A stretch of DNA of 64,000 bases. It comes from Bradyrhizobium amphicarpaeae (GTDB lineage Bacteria; Pseudomonadota; Alphaproteobacteria; Rhizobiales; Xanthobacteraceae). Below the pieces are notes generated by a model that was not told the DNA's origin, did no database searches, and saw nothing but the letters and a program-made list of their open reading frames with translations. Location of the stretch: assembly GCF_002266435.3 (NCBI RefSeq), contig NZ_CP029426.2, forward strand, positions 2,200,001 to 2,264,000, read 5' to 3'. Positions 42,561 to 54,448 of the stretch are shown one piece after another. Position 1 is the first letter of the stretch. Each line of letters begins with the position of its first letter. The position numbers and the translations under genes are program-made.

Positions 42561-43385
42561 ATGGCGCGCATCTTGATGACGGGAGCTTCGGGCGGGATCG
42601 GAACGCGCCTGCGCGAATTGTTGCCGCCGATCTATCCGGACCTGCTGCTCTCCGACATCCGTCCGCCCGCCGATCTCGGCGCGAACGAGCAATTCAAGGC
42701 AGCGGATCTCGCCGATCTTGCGCAGTGCGAAGCGATCTGCGAGGGCGTCGACGGCATCATCCATTTCGGCGGCTATTCGGTCGAAGGCAGCTGGGATCAG
42801 ATCCTGCAGGCCAACATCATCGGCGGCTACAATCTGTTCGAGGCGGCCTACCGCAAGGGCGTCAAGCGCGTGGTGTTCGCCTCGTCGAACCACGCCGTCG
42901 GCTTCTATCCGCGCCACCACAGGATCGGCACCGACGTGACCCCGCGCCCCGACAGCCGCTACGGCGTCAGCAAAGTGTTCGGCGAGGCGGTCGGCGCGCT
43001 CTATGCCGACAAGCATGGGATGAAGGTCACATGCCTGCGCATCGGTAATTTCGGCGACATGCCGCTCGACCAGCGCCGGCTCTCGATCTGGCTCAAGCCC
43101 GAAGACCTGGTGCAGCTCTGCCGCATCGGGCTCGAGCATCCCGACATCCATTTCGAAGTCTTCTACGGCGCCTCCTTCAACGAGCGCGCCTGGTGGGACA
43201 ACCACCGCGCCTACGAATTCGGCTATCGCCCCACCGGCCGCGCCGAAGATTTCCGCGAGCACGCCATGGCCGAGCAGGCCAAGCTGAAGCCGGATCCGGT
43301 CGGCGACCACTTCCAGGGCGGCACGTTCTGCAGCATGGAGTTCGATGCCGATCCGAACCGGGTGATCGACTGGACGAAGCGGTAG
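42561..43385 (+). CDS. NAD-dependent epimerase/dehydratase-family protein, uronate dehydrogenase-like
   Basis: This 274-residue extended short-chain dehydrogenase has the NAD motif TGASGGIGTRL at residues 7-17. VFASSNHAVGFYPR and the catalytic YGVSK (Tyr-x-x-x-Lys) lie near residues 110-140. The layout and motifs such as DGIIHFGGYSVE, ILQANIIGGYNLFEAA and GASFNERAWWDN match bacterial uronate dehydrogenase (Udh), which oxidises galacturonate or glucuronate to the aldarolactone. GAGGGAC precedes the start at 42561. The divergent lactonase gene supports this role. An R1 repeat follows the stop. Confidence 0.85.
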   Translation: MARILMTGASGGIGTRLRELLPPIYPDLLLSDIRPPADLGANEQFKAADLADLAQCEAICEGVDGIIHFGGYSVEGSWDQILQANIIGGYNLFEAAYRKGVKRVVFASSNHAVGFYPRHHRIGTDVTPRPDSRYGVSKVFGEAVGALYADKHGMKVTCLRIGNFGDMPLDQRRLSIWLKPEDLVQLCRIGLEHPDIHFEVFYGASFNERAWWDNHRAYEFGYRPTGRAEDFREHAMAEQAKLKPDPVGDHFQGGTFCSMEFDADPNRVIDWTKR

Positions 43386-43400
43386 CCCAACTGCTCCCGC

Positions 43401-43480
43401 CGTCATTGCGAGCGCAGCGAAGCAATCCAGAATCCCACCGCAGAAAGACGTTGGATTGCTTCGCTGCGTTCGCAATGACG
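43401..43480. repeat. Palindromic repeat, family R1 (CGTCATTGCGA ends)
   Basis: CGTCATTGCGA (43401-43411) and TCGCAATGACG (43470-43480) are exact reverse complements; AGCGAAGCAATCCA pairs with TGGATTGCTTCGCT inside. It is the same family as 3708-3795 and lies between convergent genes. Confidence 0.9.
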
Positions 43481-43524
43481 AGTTGATAACGCGGATCGCT
43501 ACCCGCTCACCGTTGTCGCAACCG

Positions 43525-44223
43525 CTACTTCCGCTGCCTCCAGCCGTCGCTCTCAAATCCCACGAACGTCGTCGCTTCATCCACCGATTTGCGCTCTGAC
43601 ACGACGGCGTTGGCGGGAAAGCTGTGATCCGGCCAGCCCAGCGCGATGCTCTTCATGATCACCTGATCATCGGCGATCCCGGCGTGTTCGCGCACGACAG
43701 GGGATTGCATGATGCCCTGGCTGTTGATCACGGCACCGAGCCCCCGCGACCAGGCTGCGTTGACGAGCGCGGTCGCGACGGCACCACAGTCGAAGGCCGT
43801 ATCGTCACTCGATGCCAACTGGCGATCGTAAGTGATGATCACGCACACAGGTGCGTCGAACTGGCGAAAGCCGCGCAGGACCCAGTCTTGCCGCTGCTGC
43901 TTGTCGTCTCGCGCTATCCCCATCGCGCTGAACAACTGCTTGGCAACACCGATCTGACGCTCGCGATGCACGCCTTCGAACGGCTGGCCGATTCTGAATT
44001 CGCGCGAGTGCGGGACGCCCGCAAGATTGCGCTCGGTATTGCCCTGGCGGATGCGGTCCAGCGGCTCTCCGGTGATGACGTAGAAATTCCATGGCTGGGT
44101 ATTCATCGACGATGGCGCGCGTATGGCCAGCGCCAGGATTTCCTTGATCAATTCCTGCGGGACGGGATCGGGCTTGTAGCCGCGAATGCTTCGCCGGCCG
44201 AGAATGACGTCATCAAATTCCAT
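43525..44223 (-). CDS. Nitroreductase-family FMN oxidoreductase
   Basis: This 232-residue flavoprotein has the FMN-binding N-terminus RRSIRGYKPDPVPQELI and APSSMNTQPWNFYV, and the C-terminal GLGAVINSQGIM and LGWPD segments. Members reduce nitroaromatics, quinones or other acceptors with NAD(P)H. It is a single gene between a convergent epimerase gene and an outer-membrane gene with a 116-base gap. The substrate is unknown. Confidence 0.9.
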   Translation of the reverse strand: MEFDDVILGRRSIRGYKPDPVPQELIKEILALAIRAPSSMNTQPWNFYVITGEPLDRIRQGNTERNLAGVPHSREFRIGQPFEGVHRERQIGVAKQLFSAMGIARDDKQQRQDWVLRGFRQFDAPVCVIITYDRQLASSDDTAFDCGAVATALVNAAWSRGLGAVINSQGIMQSPVVREHAGIADDQVIMKSIALGWPDHSFPANAVVSERKSVDEATTFVGFESDGWRQRK

Positions 44224-44339
44224 TGTGCACCGTCCTGAAATTGGCAGGGTGCGGCGTTCTCTCGCACAGTTTCGCGCATGTCCATCCCTTTCGCGCGCGG
44301 CCTTTCCGGATGCCGGTAGCGAGATTGCGCGCCCGATGA

Positions 44340-45308
44340 TCAGAAATGCAGGTTGAGCCGCAACAGCGCCTGGTGGCGCTCGAACTGATCGAGGTTGAGG
44401 CTGCGGTGGTCGCCGATCGCGCGGCCTGCGACCTGCATCTGCCAGGTCCCGGAGATGCCGATCTCCTTTGAGATGGCGTAGGAGAAGGTGGGGCCCGCGA
44501 ACACCGCATCACCCGCGAAGCGGTCGAGGCCCCCGCCGTCATAGGCCCGCGCGTAGCGAGCGCCGAGGCCGAGCACGAGCTCGGGCCGGACCGCGTAGGA
44601 CATCGCCGCCTGGAGCTGCATCTCGGAATCGTGGCGCCACAGATTAGTCGCGATCTCGCGCGTTGCGCCGGTCGCGTACCAGACGTTGAAAGCTGCAAAC
44701 ACCCTGTCCTTGACCAGTTCGCGATCGAACAGCGCGGCAAACTCTCCGCCATATTGCTCGATAGGCATGCCGCTGCCGTCGTCGATCCGGCCCCAGCCCG
44801 GCTGCGCATGGAGCGTCAGCCCAAAGGGCGCGACGGCGCGATCGACCAGCTTGTAACGCAGTTCGAGCGCAGCACCGCTGAAGGCGACGTCCCGATGATC
44901 GGCCATACCCGGAATGCCATTGATGTGCTGTCCGCTCAGCGCGAAGCCTGGTGCGATCCGGAAATTGTCCGACAGCGTGAACTTGGCCTGGTTGAGACCG
45001 GCCCAGGCTGCGTATGTGCCGGAGCGCTTGCCGAACGCGCCGACGTTCTCGAACTCCACCTCGATTTCGCCCGGCTTGCCGATATCGGAGCCCATGCTGA
45101 AGCCGAAGATATGCTCGGTGTCGATCTCCGTGTGAGCTGAGGGCAGACCATGCGCCGGCTTGGAGATGCCGTCGCTCGGCGAGCCGCGGGGCTGAGTATA
45201 TGGCCGGCTCGACGTGTCGCCGGCGAAGGCCGAGATGCAGCTCGCCGATAGACCGGCCAAGATCATTGCCGCCGCTGCGGGGCGGGCGCAGGTCCATTTT
45301 CCAAGCAC
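44340..45308 (-). CDS. Predicted outer-membrane beta-barrel protein
   Basis: This 322-residue exported protein starts with GTG at 45308, ten bases after GGAGGCG. A Sec signal peptide (MLGKWTCARPAAAAMILAGL, cleavage near ISAFAG) is followed by alternating polar/hydrophobic strands with Gly and aromatic residues (for example GFALSGQHINGI, ELVLGLGARYARAY). It ends in a C-terminal Phe (RLNLHF), the recognition signal for outer-membrane barrel assembly. No specific family was recognised; transport or adhesion are possible. The upstream region carries two TGCATT/TGCATG-like hexamers on the coding strand. Confidence 0.75.
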   Translation of the reverse strand: MLGKWTCARPAAAAMILAGLSASCISAFAGDTSSRPYTQPRGSPSDGISKPAHGLPSAHTEIDTEHIFGFSMGSDIGKPGEIEVEFENVGAFGKRSGTYAAWAGLNQAKFTLSDNFRIAPGFALSGQHINGIPGMADHRDVAFSGAALELRYKLVDRAVAPFGLTLHAQPGWGRIDDGSGMPIEQYGGEFAALFDRELVKDRVFAAFNVWYATGATREIATNLWRHDSEMQLQAAMSYAVRPELVLGLGARYARAYDGGGLDRFAGDAVFAGPTFSYAISKEIGISGTWQMQVAGRAIGDHRSLNLDQFERHQALLRLNLHF

Positions 45309-45756
45309 GAACGAACATCGCCTCCATGCAAATGCAAGTCACTCGCAGGAAGATTTCATAGAATGCATGGGAGCACAATTGTTGCGAATAGTTCTTAGTT
45401 GCGTTCAAGTGACGCAGCGGCTCAGCGGGGGGCGTGCAGTTGGGTGTGGCAGAGAGGGCATGTCGCTCATAGGCGCTAACTTTAGCGCTCGCCTGCCGGC
45501 CGGGCTGGCACCCGTCACCCCTGATGTTTAGTAGATCGGCAACGCTTCCCGAAACCGGCCATTCGGGGACTGCGCAGCAGTCTCGTTTCTTGATCTCCAA
45601 CAGGCCGTTTCGGGAAAATTCAATCGGGAACAGGTTTCGGGAAGGCGGGCATCCTACTACGTCGATGCGGCGGCCTCGCATCTGCTGTCCAATGCAAGGT
45701 TCGTTTGCGGGTTGGCAAGCACAGCTTGAGCCTCAACGGTCAAGCTGCCGCGCTAA
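45309..45756. other. Intergenic stretch, no gene recognised
   Basis: About 450 bases upstream of the outer-membrane gene and downstream of a LysR gene. Base composition is less GC-rich than the neighbouring genes. Short open frames exist but show no protein-like features. Coding-strand TTGCATTTGCATG (plus coordinates 45325-45337) is the only motif noted. Confidence 0.5.
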
Positions 45757-46674
45757 TCAGCTTCTGGCCGATGCCTTCCGTGCGTCGGACGTTCGGAGCG
45801 CGTCCAGCACGACCGCAAACGCGGGAGAAGCGTGCCGCCGGCTAGGGTAGTAGAGGTGATAGCCCGGGAACGGCGCGCACCAGTCCTCCAGCACCCTAAT
45901 GAGGCGCCCGGAAGCGACATGATCGACGATCTGGTCTTCGGGCACATAAGCCATGCCGAGGCCGTCTAGGACGGAGGCGAGCCGTACCGCTCCGTGGTTG
46001 ACCACCACTTGCCCTTCGACCCGCACGCGAAGTTCGCGACCGTCACGTTCGAACTCCCATGCGAACAATCCCCCATAGGTGGGCAGACGGATGTTGATGC
46101 AATTGTGGGTGGTGAGGTCCTGCGGCGTCTCGGGGCGCGGGCGCGTCGCAAAATAGGCAGGCGAGCCAACGACGGCCATCCGCATTTCGGGGCCGATCCG
46201 AACCGCGATCATGTCCTTGGCGACCTGCTCGCCCAGTCGCACGCCGGCGTCGAACCCTTGCGCCACGATGTCGGTCAGCCCGTAGTCGACGACGATCTCG
46301 ACATGGATGTCCGGGTGGTCGGGCAGGATGCGCTGGAGCGCAGGCTGCAGGATCGACACCGCCGGGTGCTCGCCAGCCGTGATCCTGACTGTGCCTGCCG
46401 GCTTGTCGCGCAGTGCGCTCAGCGCACCCAGCTCCTGCTCAATCTCCTCGAAGCGCGGTGCCAAGGTGCGCAGCAGCCGCTCGCCCGCCTCGGTTGCCGA
46501 CACGCTCCGAGTGCTACGTGTCAGCAGCCGCACGCCAAGTCGCGCTTCCAGGGCCTTGATCGTCTGGCTGAGCGCCGATTGCGAAACACCCTGCTTCGCG
46601 GCAGCGCGCGTAAAGCTGCGCTCCTTTGCGACCGCCACGAAGGCAGCGAGATCGTTGAAGTTCTCCGCGCTCAT
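45757..46674 (-). CDS. LysR-family transcriptional regulator
   Basis: This 305-residue regulator has the helix-turn-helix at residues 1-65 (FTRAAAKQGVSQSALSQTIK) and an effector domain of the CrgA/AaeR-like group. It is divergent from the aldo/keto reductase gene at 46805 with 130 bases between, so it probably controls the four-gene oxidoreductase cluster. The short dyad AGGT-A-ACCT (about 46681-46689) lies a few bases upstream of its start and could be an autoregulatory site. Confidence 0.9.
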   Translation of the reverse strand: MSAENFNDLAAFVAVAKERSFTRAAAKQGVSQSALSQTIKALEARLGVRLLTRSTRSVSATEAGERLLRTLAPRFEEIEQELGALSALRDKPAGTVRITAGEHPAVSILQPALQRILPDHPDIHVEIVVDYGLTDIVAQGFDAGVRLGEQVAKDMIAVRIGPEMRMAVVGSPAYFATRPRPETPQDLTTHNCINIRLPTYGGLFAWEFERDGRELRVRVEGQVVVNHGAVRLASVLDGLGMAYVPEDQIVDHVASGRLIRVLEDWCAPFPGYHLYYPSRRHASPAFAVVLDALRTSDARKASARS

Positions 46675-46717
46675 TGATTAGGTAACCTTATCACGGCTTC
46701 CCGATTGCACTCTCTAA

Positions 46718-48672
<1,955 letters not shown>

Positions 48673-48718
48673 GTTGCCGATCGCCGTTCACACCAACCAG
48701 ACTGAGGATACGAGCGTG

Positions 48719-49860
<1,142 letters not shown>

Positions 49861-49864
<4 letters not shown>

Positions 49865-50445
49865 GCGAGCCGGACGGTCTGTCACGCCGCACCCTGCTCG
49901 CCGCCCCGGCGATCCTTGCCTTCGCGAGCGCATCGGCCTGTGCCCAGGATAGAGGATCGACACCAATGACTGGTGCCAAAACGCTCGTCGCGTACCTGAC
50001 GCGATCGGGCAACACGCGGGTGATCGCCGAGACGCTGCACCGCCAGCTCGGCGCCGACCTGTTCGAGATCAGGCCGGCGCGCCCGTATCCGGCGGACTAC
50101 GAGCAGCATGTCGCGCAGGCGACACGCGAGCGCGACAGCGGTTATGCGCCGCCGCTCGCCGCCCAGGCCGACATCGCCAGGTACGACGAGATCTTCCTCG
50201 GCTTTCCTATCTGGGGCGAGACCACCCCGCCGCCGATCCGCTCGTTCCTCAAAGCGCACGAGCTGGGCGACAAGACGCTCCGACCGTTCATCACCCACGG
50301 CGGCTACGGCGTGGGTGAGGCCCCGTCCGTTCTTGCCAGCCATGCGCCGGCTGCGCGCATTGAAAAGGCTTTCGTACTGGAGGCCGATCAGGAGCGTCGG
50401 ACCTTAAACCAGGTGCGTGACTGGCTTGCGCATCTTCAGACATAG
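49861..50445 (+). CDS. Flavodoxin-family protein with twin-arginine export signal
   Basis: This 194-residue protein has a Tat leader (LSRRTLLAAPAILAFASASA, cleavage or lipid attachment near SACAQ) followed by a flavodoxin fold. The FMN phosphate loop is YLTRSGNTRVIAETL, and FLGFPIWGETTPPPIRSF is the ring-binding loop. FMN would be inserted before export. The GTG start overlaps the exported AKR stop codon, so the two are made together and may exchange electrons in the periplasm. The acceptor is unknown. A Cys close to the cleavage region could make it a lipoprotein. Confidence 0.88.
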
Positions 50446-50617
50446 AGTAGGCCGTGGCGTTTACCACGCGCCATCAACCGTAGCCGACGCCTTGGCTTTC
50501 CCGTTTTTCGATCGTTTTCCCAACCGGATCGTCGACCGGCGATATAGCTCAGCCAGTCGGTTGCCCCTTTGAGGCGCTTCAACAGCGCCTATGGGGCATG
50601 TCGCTGCTTCGGGCGGA

Positions 50618-51310
50618 CTAGCGAGGGGCCTCGGCCTCATCCCCCGCAATTCGCGCCAAATAGTCCGACTTGCTGAACTGCATGTGATCGACGCAAAGTT
50701 GCGCCAGCGCCCAGCTGTCGCGACCTCTCAGCAGCTCGATCATCAACTCGTGCTGGCGCCGCGACTGCGCCAATCCTTCGCGGTCGGCGAGGTTTTTTGC
50801 GCGCATCGGCAGCGTCAGGTTCATGTAGTCCTGGAGCGAGCCGACCAGGTAGGGATTGCCGCACGCCGAGAATAGCGCGAGGTGGAAGGCGTCGTTGGCC
50901 TCGTGGATGCCGCGCAGATCCTGCGCATCGGCTCTCGCGCAATATTGTCGCTGCAGGACGCTCAGCGCGTCGATCAGGCTTTGCGGTGCGGGCAGGGGGA
51001 TCATCAGCGCGGCCTGCCGGGTCAGCATCTCCCTGACCTCGTAGATCTGCCCGACCTCCTCGGCCGAGTAGAACCGCACGGTGGCGCCGACGTTTTTCTC
51101 GCGGCGGACGATGCCGCGCCGCTCTGCGTCCACCAGCGCCTGACGCACGAAGTGGCGGGAGGTGCCGTAGCGCGACATCAGCGCGTCCTCGGTGAGGCGA
51201 GCGCCGGGCGGCAGGCGGCCAAAGATGATGTCCTCCTCGAGCCGCGCAACGACGTCGTCCGGGTCGTCGCGCCTGATAGCCATGCTGTCTGCGGTGCGAG
51301 TGTCGGACAT
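50618..51310 (-). CDS. GntR-family regulator (FadR/FCD subfamily)
   Basis: This 230-residue repressor-type regulator has a winged helix at residues 10-75 (ARLEEDIIFGRLPPGARLTE and TSRHFVRQALVDAERRG) and an all-helical FCD effector domain with metal/ligand histidines (in HEANDAFHLALF, and later in HELMIELL and VDHMQF). It is divergent from the dehydratase gene at 51480. Two ATTGWCAAT operators lie between them (51363-51371, 51429-51437). It probably senses a sugar acid and controls the dehydratase-TRAP unit. Confidence 0.92.
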   Translation of the reverse strand: MSDTRTADSMAIRRDDPDDVVARLEEDIIFGRLPPGARLTEDALMSRYGTSRHFVRQALVDAERRGIVRREKNVGATVRFYSAEEVGQIYEVREMLTRQAALMIPLPAPQSLIDALSVLQRQYCARADAQDLRGIHEANDAFHLALFSACGNPYLVGSLQDYMNLTLPMRAKNLADREGLAQSRRQHELMIELLRGRDSWALAQLCVDHMQFSKSDYLARIAGDEAEAPR

Positions 51311-51361
51311 GCCTCAGCCTCCGGCTTCGGCCGGTCCGCCCTGTGGAGCAGGGAAGGCGAG

Positions 51362-51438
51362 GATTGTCAATAATATCCGTCGCGGCCGGCACCATAGGCT
51401 GGCAACCGCGACAAAATGGACCATTTTTATTGACAATC
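51362..51438. promoter_or_regulatory. Paired operator for the GntR regulator
   Basis: GATTGTCAATAA (51362-51373) and its exact reverse complement TTATTGACAATC (51427-51438) are 53 bases apart. Each contains the near-palindrome ATTGWCAAT. The right half overlaps a possible -35 box TTGACA (51430-51435) for the dehydratase gene, and the left half mirrors this for the regulator gene. Confidence 0.65.
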
Positions 51439-51479
51439 GAGAGGCAGGCTGTACCACATTAGCGAGGTTATGGAGTGGC

Positions 51480-53198
51480 ATGATGACGAGTGGGTTGCGC
51501 AAGGGTCTGACGAGCTACGGTGATGCCGGCTTCTCGCTGTTCCTGCGCAAGGCGTTCATCAAGGCCATGGGCTATTCCGACGACGCGCTGGAGCGCCCGA
51601 TCGTCGGCATCACCAACACCTACAGCGACTACAATCCCTGCCACGGCAACGTTCCGCAGATCATCGAAGCCGCCAAGCGCGGCGTGATGCTCTCCGGCGC
51701 CATGCCGTTCGTGTTTCCGACCATCTCGATCGCCGAGAGCTTCGCGCATCCGACCTCGATGTATCTGCGCAATTTGATGGCGATGGACACCGAGGAGATG
51801 ATCCGGGCACAGCCGATGGATTCGGTGATCGTGATCGGCGGCTGCGACAAGACCTTGCCGGCGCAGGTGATGGCGGCGATCAGCGCCGATTTGCCGACCG
51901 TCGTCATTCCCGTCGGTCCCATGGTGGTCGGCCATCACAAGGGCGAAGTGCTGGGCGCCTGCACCGATTGCCGCCGTCTCTGGGGCAAGTATCGCGCCGG
52001 CGAAATCGACGATGTCGAGATCGAAGCAGTGAACGGCCGCCTCGCGCCGTCGGTCGGCACCTGCATGGTGATGGGCACCGCCTCCACCATGGCCTGCATG
52101 ATCGAGGCGATGGGCCTGTCGCTGCCGATGAGCGCGACGATCCCGGCGCCGCATGCCGAGCGCTTCCGTCTGGCCGAGGCGAGCGGCAGGGTTGCCGCCG
52201 AAATGGCAAAGGCCAAGGGGCCGAAGCCGAGCGAGATTTTGACGCCTGCGTCGTTCAAGAACGCTCAGGTCGTGCTCCAGGCGATCGGCGGCTCCACCAA
52301 CGGCCTGATCCATCTGACTGCGATGGCGCATCGCTCGCCGCACCGGCTCGATCTCGAAGTGTTCGACCAGATCGGCCGCGAGGTGCCGGTACTGGTCGAT
52401 CTCAAGCCGTCGGGCGAACATTACATGGAGCACTTCCATCACGCCGGCGGCGTGCCGAAGCTGCTGGCGCAACTCGGCGACCTCGTCGATCTCGACGCCA
52501 GGACCATCTCGGGCCAGACGCTGCGCGACGTCGTTGCCAATGCGGAAGATGTGCCGGGCCAGGACGCGATCCGTCCGCGCGACAATCCGATCAAGACGGA
52601 AGGCGGCCTCGCCGTCCTGCACGGCAATCTCGCGCCGCGCGGCGCGGTCATCAAGCAATCGGCCGCGAGCCCCAAGCTGCTGAAGCATACCGGGAGGGCC
52701 GTCGTGTTCGAATCCGTCGAGGACATGACCTTGCGGGTCGACGATCCCGAACTCGACGTGAACTCCGACGACGTGCTGGTACTGCGCAATGCCGGCCCCA
52801 AGGGCGCGCCGGGCATGCCGGAGGCGGGCTACCTGCCGATCCCGAAGAAGCTCGCGCGCGGCGGCACCAAGGACATGGTGCGCATTTCGGACGCACGCAT
52901 GAGCGGCACCGCGTTCGGCACCATCGTGTTGCACATCACGCCGGAATCCGCGGTTGGCGGGCCGCTGGCGCTGGTGCAGAACGGCGACATGATCAGCCTG
53001 GATGTGGCCAGGCGCAGCATCGAGCTGCTGGTCGATCCGGCCGAGCTGGAGCGCCGGCGTGCCGCCTTGAAGCCGGCGGCTAAGCCCGATGAAGCGCGGC
53101 GCGGCTATGCCTGGCTGTTCAACGAAACCATCATGCAGGCCGACGAGGGCTGCGACTTCGACTTCATGCAGAGGACTGGGAAGACCGAGACAAGCTGA
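51480..53198 (+). CDS. IlvD/Edd-family sugar-acid dehydratase (arabonate/xylonate dehydratase type)
   Basis: This 572-residue Fe-S dehydratase removes water from a sugar acid to give a 2-keto-3-deoxy acid. Cluster-related cysteines are in IGGCDKTLPAQ, ACTDCRRLWGKY and SVGTCMVMGTASTM. The segment ISDARMSGTAFGTIVLHITP is typical of the family. The CRRLWGKYRAGE and YNPCHGN features resemble arabonate/xylonate dehydratases more than valine-pathway IlvD. The start ATGATG at 51480 follows TGGAG; the open frame upstream runs through the operator region. It is next to a TRAP system and regulated by the divergent GntR. Confidence 0.88.
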   Translation: MMTSGLRKGLTSYGDAGFSLFLRKAFIKAMGYSDDALERPIVGITNTYSDYNPCHGNVPQIIEAAKRGVMLSGAMPFVFPTISIAESFAHPTSMYLRNLMAMDTEEMIRAQPMDSVIVIGGCDKTLPAQVMAAISADLPTVVIPVGPMVVGHHKGEVLGACTDCRRLWGKYRAGEIDDVEIEAVNGRLAPSVGTCMVMGTASTMACMIEAMGLSLPMSATIPAPHAERFRLAEASGRVAAEMAKAKGPKPSEILTPASFKNAQVVLQAIGGSTNGLIHLTAMAHRSPHRLDLEVFDQIGREVPVLVDLKPSGEHYMEHFHHAGGVPKLLAQLGDLVDLDARTISGQTLRDVVANAEDVPGQDAIRPRDNPIKTEGGLAVLHGNLAPRGAVIKQSAASPKLLKHTGRAVVFESVEDMTLRVDDPELDVNSDDVLVLRNAGPKGAPGMPEAGYLPIPKKLARGGTKDMVRISDARMSGTAFGTIVLHITPESAVGGPLALVQNGDMISLDVARRSIELLVDPAELERRRAALKPAAKPDEARRGYAWLFNETIMQADEGCDFDFMQRTGKTETS

Positions 53199-53254
53199 CC
53201 GAACGACGAACGCCCAGACCGCACAAGCGGCAGGCGACAAAACAGGGGGAAACG

Positions 53255-54250
53255 ATGATTGCACGATCCATACGTGGGTTGACGGCTGCGGCCGCCATGC
53301 TTTTCGTCACCGGAGCCGGGGCACAGGAGGTGAAGCATTATCGCTTCGCCTACGACCAGCCGCGCAACACCGGCTATTCCATCGCGGGTGACATCTTTGC
53401 CGAGAAGCTCAAGGAATTGAGCAAGGGCACCATGATCATCGATCAATATCCCGGCGCGCAACTCGGGCAGGAGCCGCAGGTGCTCCAGCTCGTGAAGGCC
53501 GGCGACGTCGAATTCTCGATCATCTCCTCCGCCAACACCGCGACGATCTCGCCGCAGGCCGGAGTGATGTCGTTGCATTATCTGTTCCGCGACGAGAACC
53601 ATGTGGTCAAGGGATTGGCCGACCCCCGCGTGTTCGAGGCACTCAAGGCCATGATCGACGAGACCACGCAGGGCTTGCACGTGATCGCGACGGGATCGCA
53701 AGGCGTGCGCCACATGTACTCCAAGAAGGAAATCCACAATGTGGCCGATATCAAGGGCCTGAAGGTCCGTGTGCAGGCGACCGCAACCGAGGACACCATG
53801 TTCCCGGCCTATGGCGCCCAGACCGTGCACATGCCGTTCGGCAGCGTCTACACCAGCTTGCAAACCGGCGTCGTCGACGTCGCCGAGAACAGCATCAATG
53901 TCTATCTCGTCAACAAGCATTACGAGGTCGCGCCGGTCCTCAACATCACCGAGCACGAGGCCAACAACGCGCTGGTGTTCATCTCCGACAAGCTCTGGCA
54001 GAGCCTCTCGGCCGAGCAGAAGGGTTGGGTGCAGACGGCGGCCAACGAGATCAGCACCAAGGAGCCCGCGAAGGCGTTCGAGCTCGAGCGCACCGCGGCC
54101 GACAAGTTGAAGAAGATGGGTGTGAAGATCGTCGACAACGTCGACAAGAAGAGCTTTGCGGCGGTCGCCGATCCCTATCTCGACAAGCTCGCCAAGGAAC
54201 TCGGCCCGCACGCCGAGAAGGTCAAGGATCTGATCCGGTCGATCAACTAG
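53255..54250 (+). CDS. TRAP transporter substrate-binding protein (DctP family), system 2
   Basis: This 331-residue periplasmic binding protein has a Sec signal peptide (cleavage near GAGAQ). The TRAP features YPGAQLGQEPQVLQLVKAG, GLKVRVQATATEDTMFPAYG with the carboxylate-clamp Arg, and SVYTSLQTGVVDVAENS are present. GGGGGAAACG precedes the ATG, 56 bases after the dehydratase gene. A sugar acid is the likely ligand from context. A long inverted repeat separates it from the permease genes. Confidence 0.93.
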   Translation: MIARSIRGLTAAAAMLFVTGAGAQEVKHYRFAYDQPRNTGYSIAGDIFAEKLKELSKGTMIIDQYPGAQLGQEPQVLQLVKAGDVEFSIISSANTATISPQAGVMSLHYLFRDENHVVKGLADPRVFEALKAMIDETTQGLHVIATGSQGVRHMYSKKEIHNVADIKGLKVRVQATATEDTMFPAYGAQTVHMPFGSVYTSLQTGVVDVAENSINVYLVNKHYEVAPVLNITEHEANNALVFISDKLWQSLSAEQKGWVQTAANEISTKEPAKAFELERTAADKLKKMGVKIVDNVDKKSFAAVADPYLDKLAKELGPHAEKVKDLIRSIN

Positions 54251-54261
54251 GTCGGTGCGCT

Positions 54262-54379
54262 CCCTCTCCCGCTTGCGGGAGAGGGTTGGGGAGAGGGTGT
54301 CTCCACGCAGGGACAATCCCCAGAGGACAAAGCCCTCACCCGGCGCTCCGCGCCGACCTCTCCCGCAAGCGGGAGAGGT
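54262..54379. repeat. Inverted repeat pair, family R5, between dctP and dctQ (system 2)
   Basis: Two hairpins, CCCTCTCCCGC-TT-GCGGGAGAGGG (54262-54285) and CCTCTCCCGC-AA-GCGGGAGAGG (54357-54378), are also complementary to each other. CCCTCACCCGGCG sits between them. This is a repeat type common in bacterial intergenic DNA, here inside an operon. Confidence 0.9.
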
Positions 54380-54448
54380 TCAACCCATCAGCCGCCACGC
54401 TTTACTTGAGATCATCCCGCCTTAGGCGGTGACGACGAGGACATCTGA

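Noticed and set aside
45524..45850. Plus-strand open frame of about 108 codons upstream of the LysR 3' end
   Set aside because: Partly antisense to the LysR gene, no domain, no ribosome binding site.
51468..53264. Long minus-strand open frame antisense to the dehydratase gene
   Set aside because: No protein-like features; the plus-strand gene has all family cysteines.
54262..54379. Terminator ending the transcript before dctQ
   Set aside because: No T-run follows either hairpin and the downstream permease genes need the same transcript; kept as a repeat instead.
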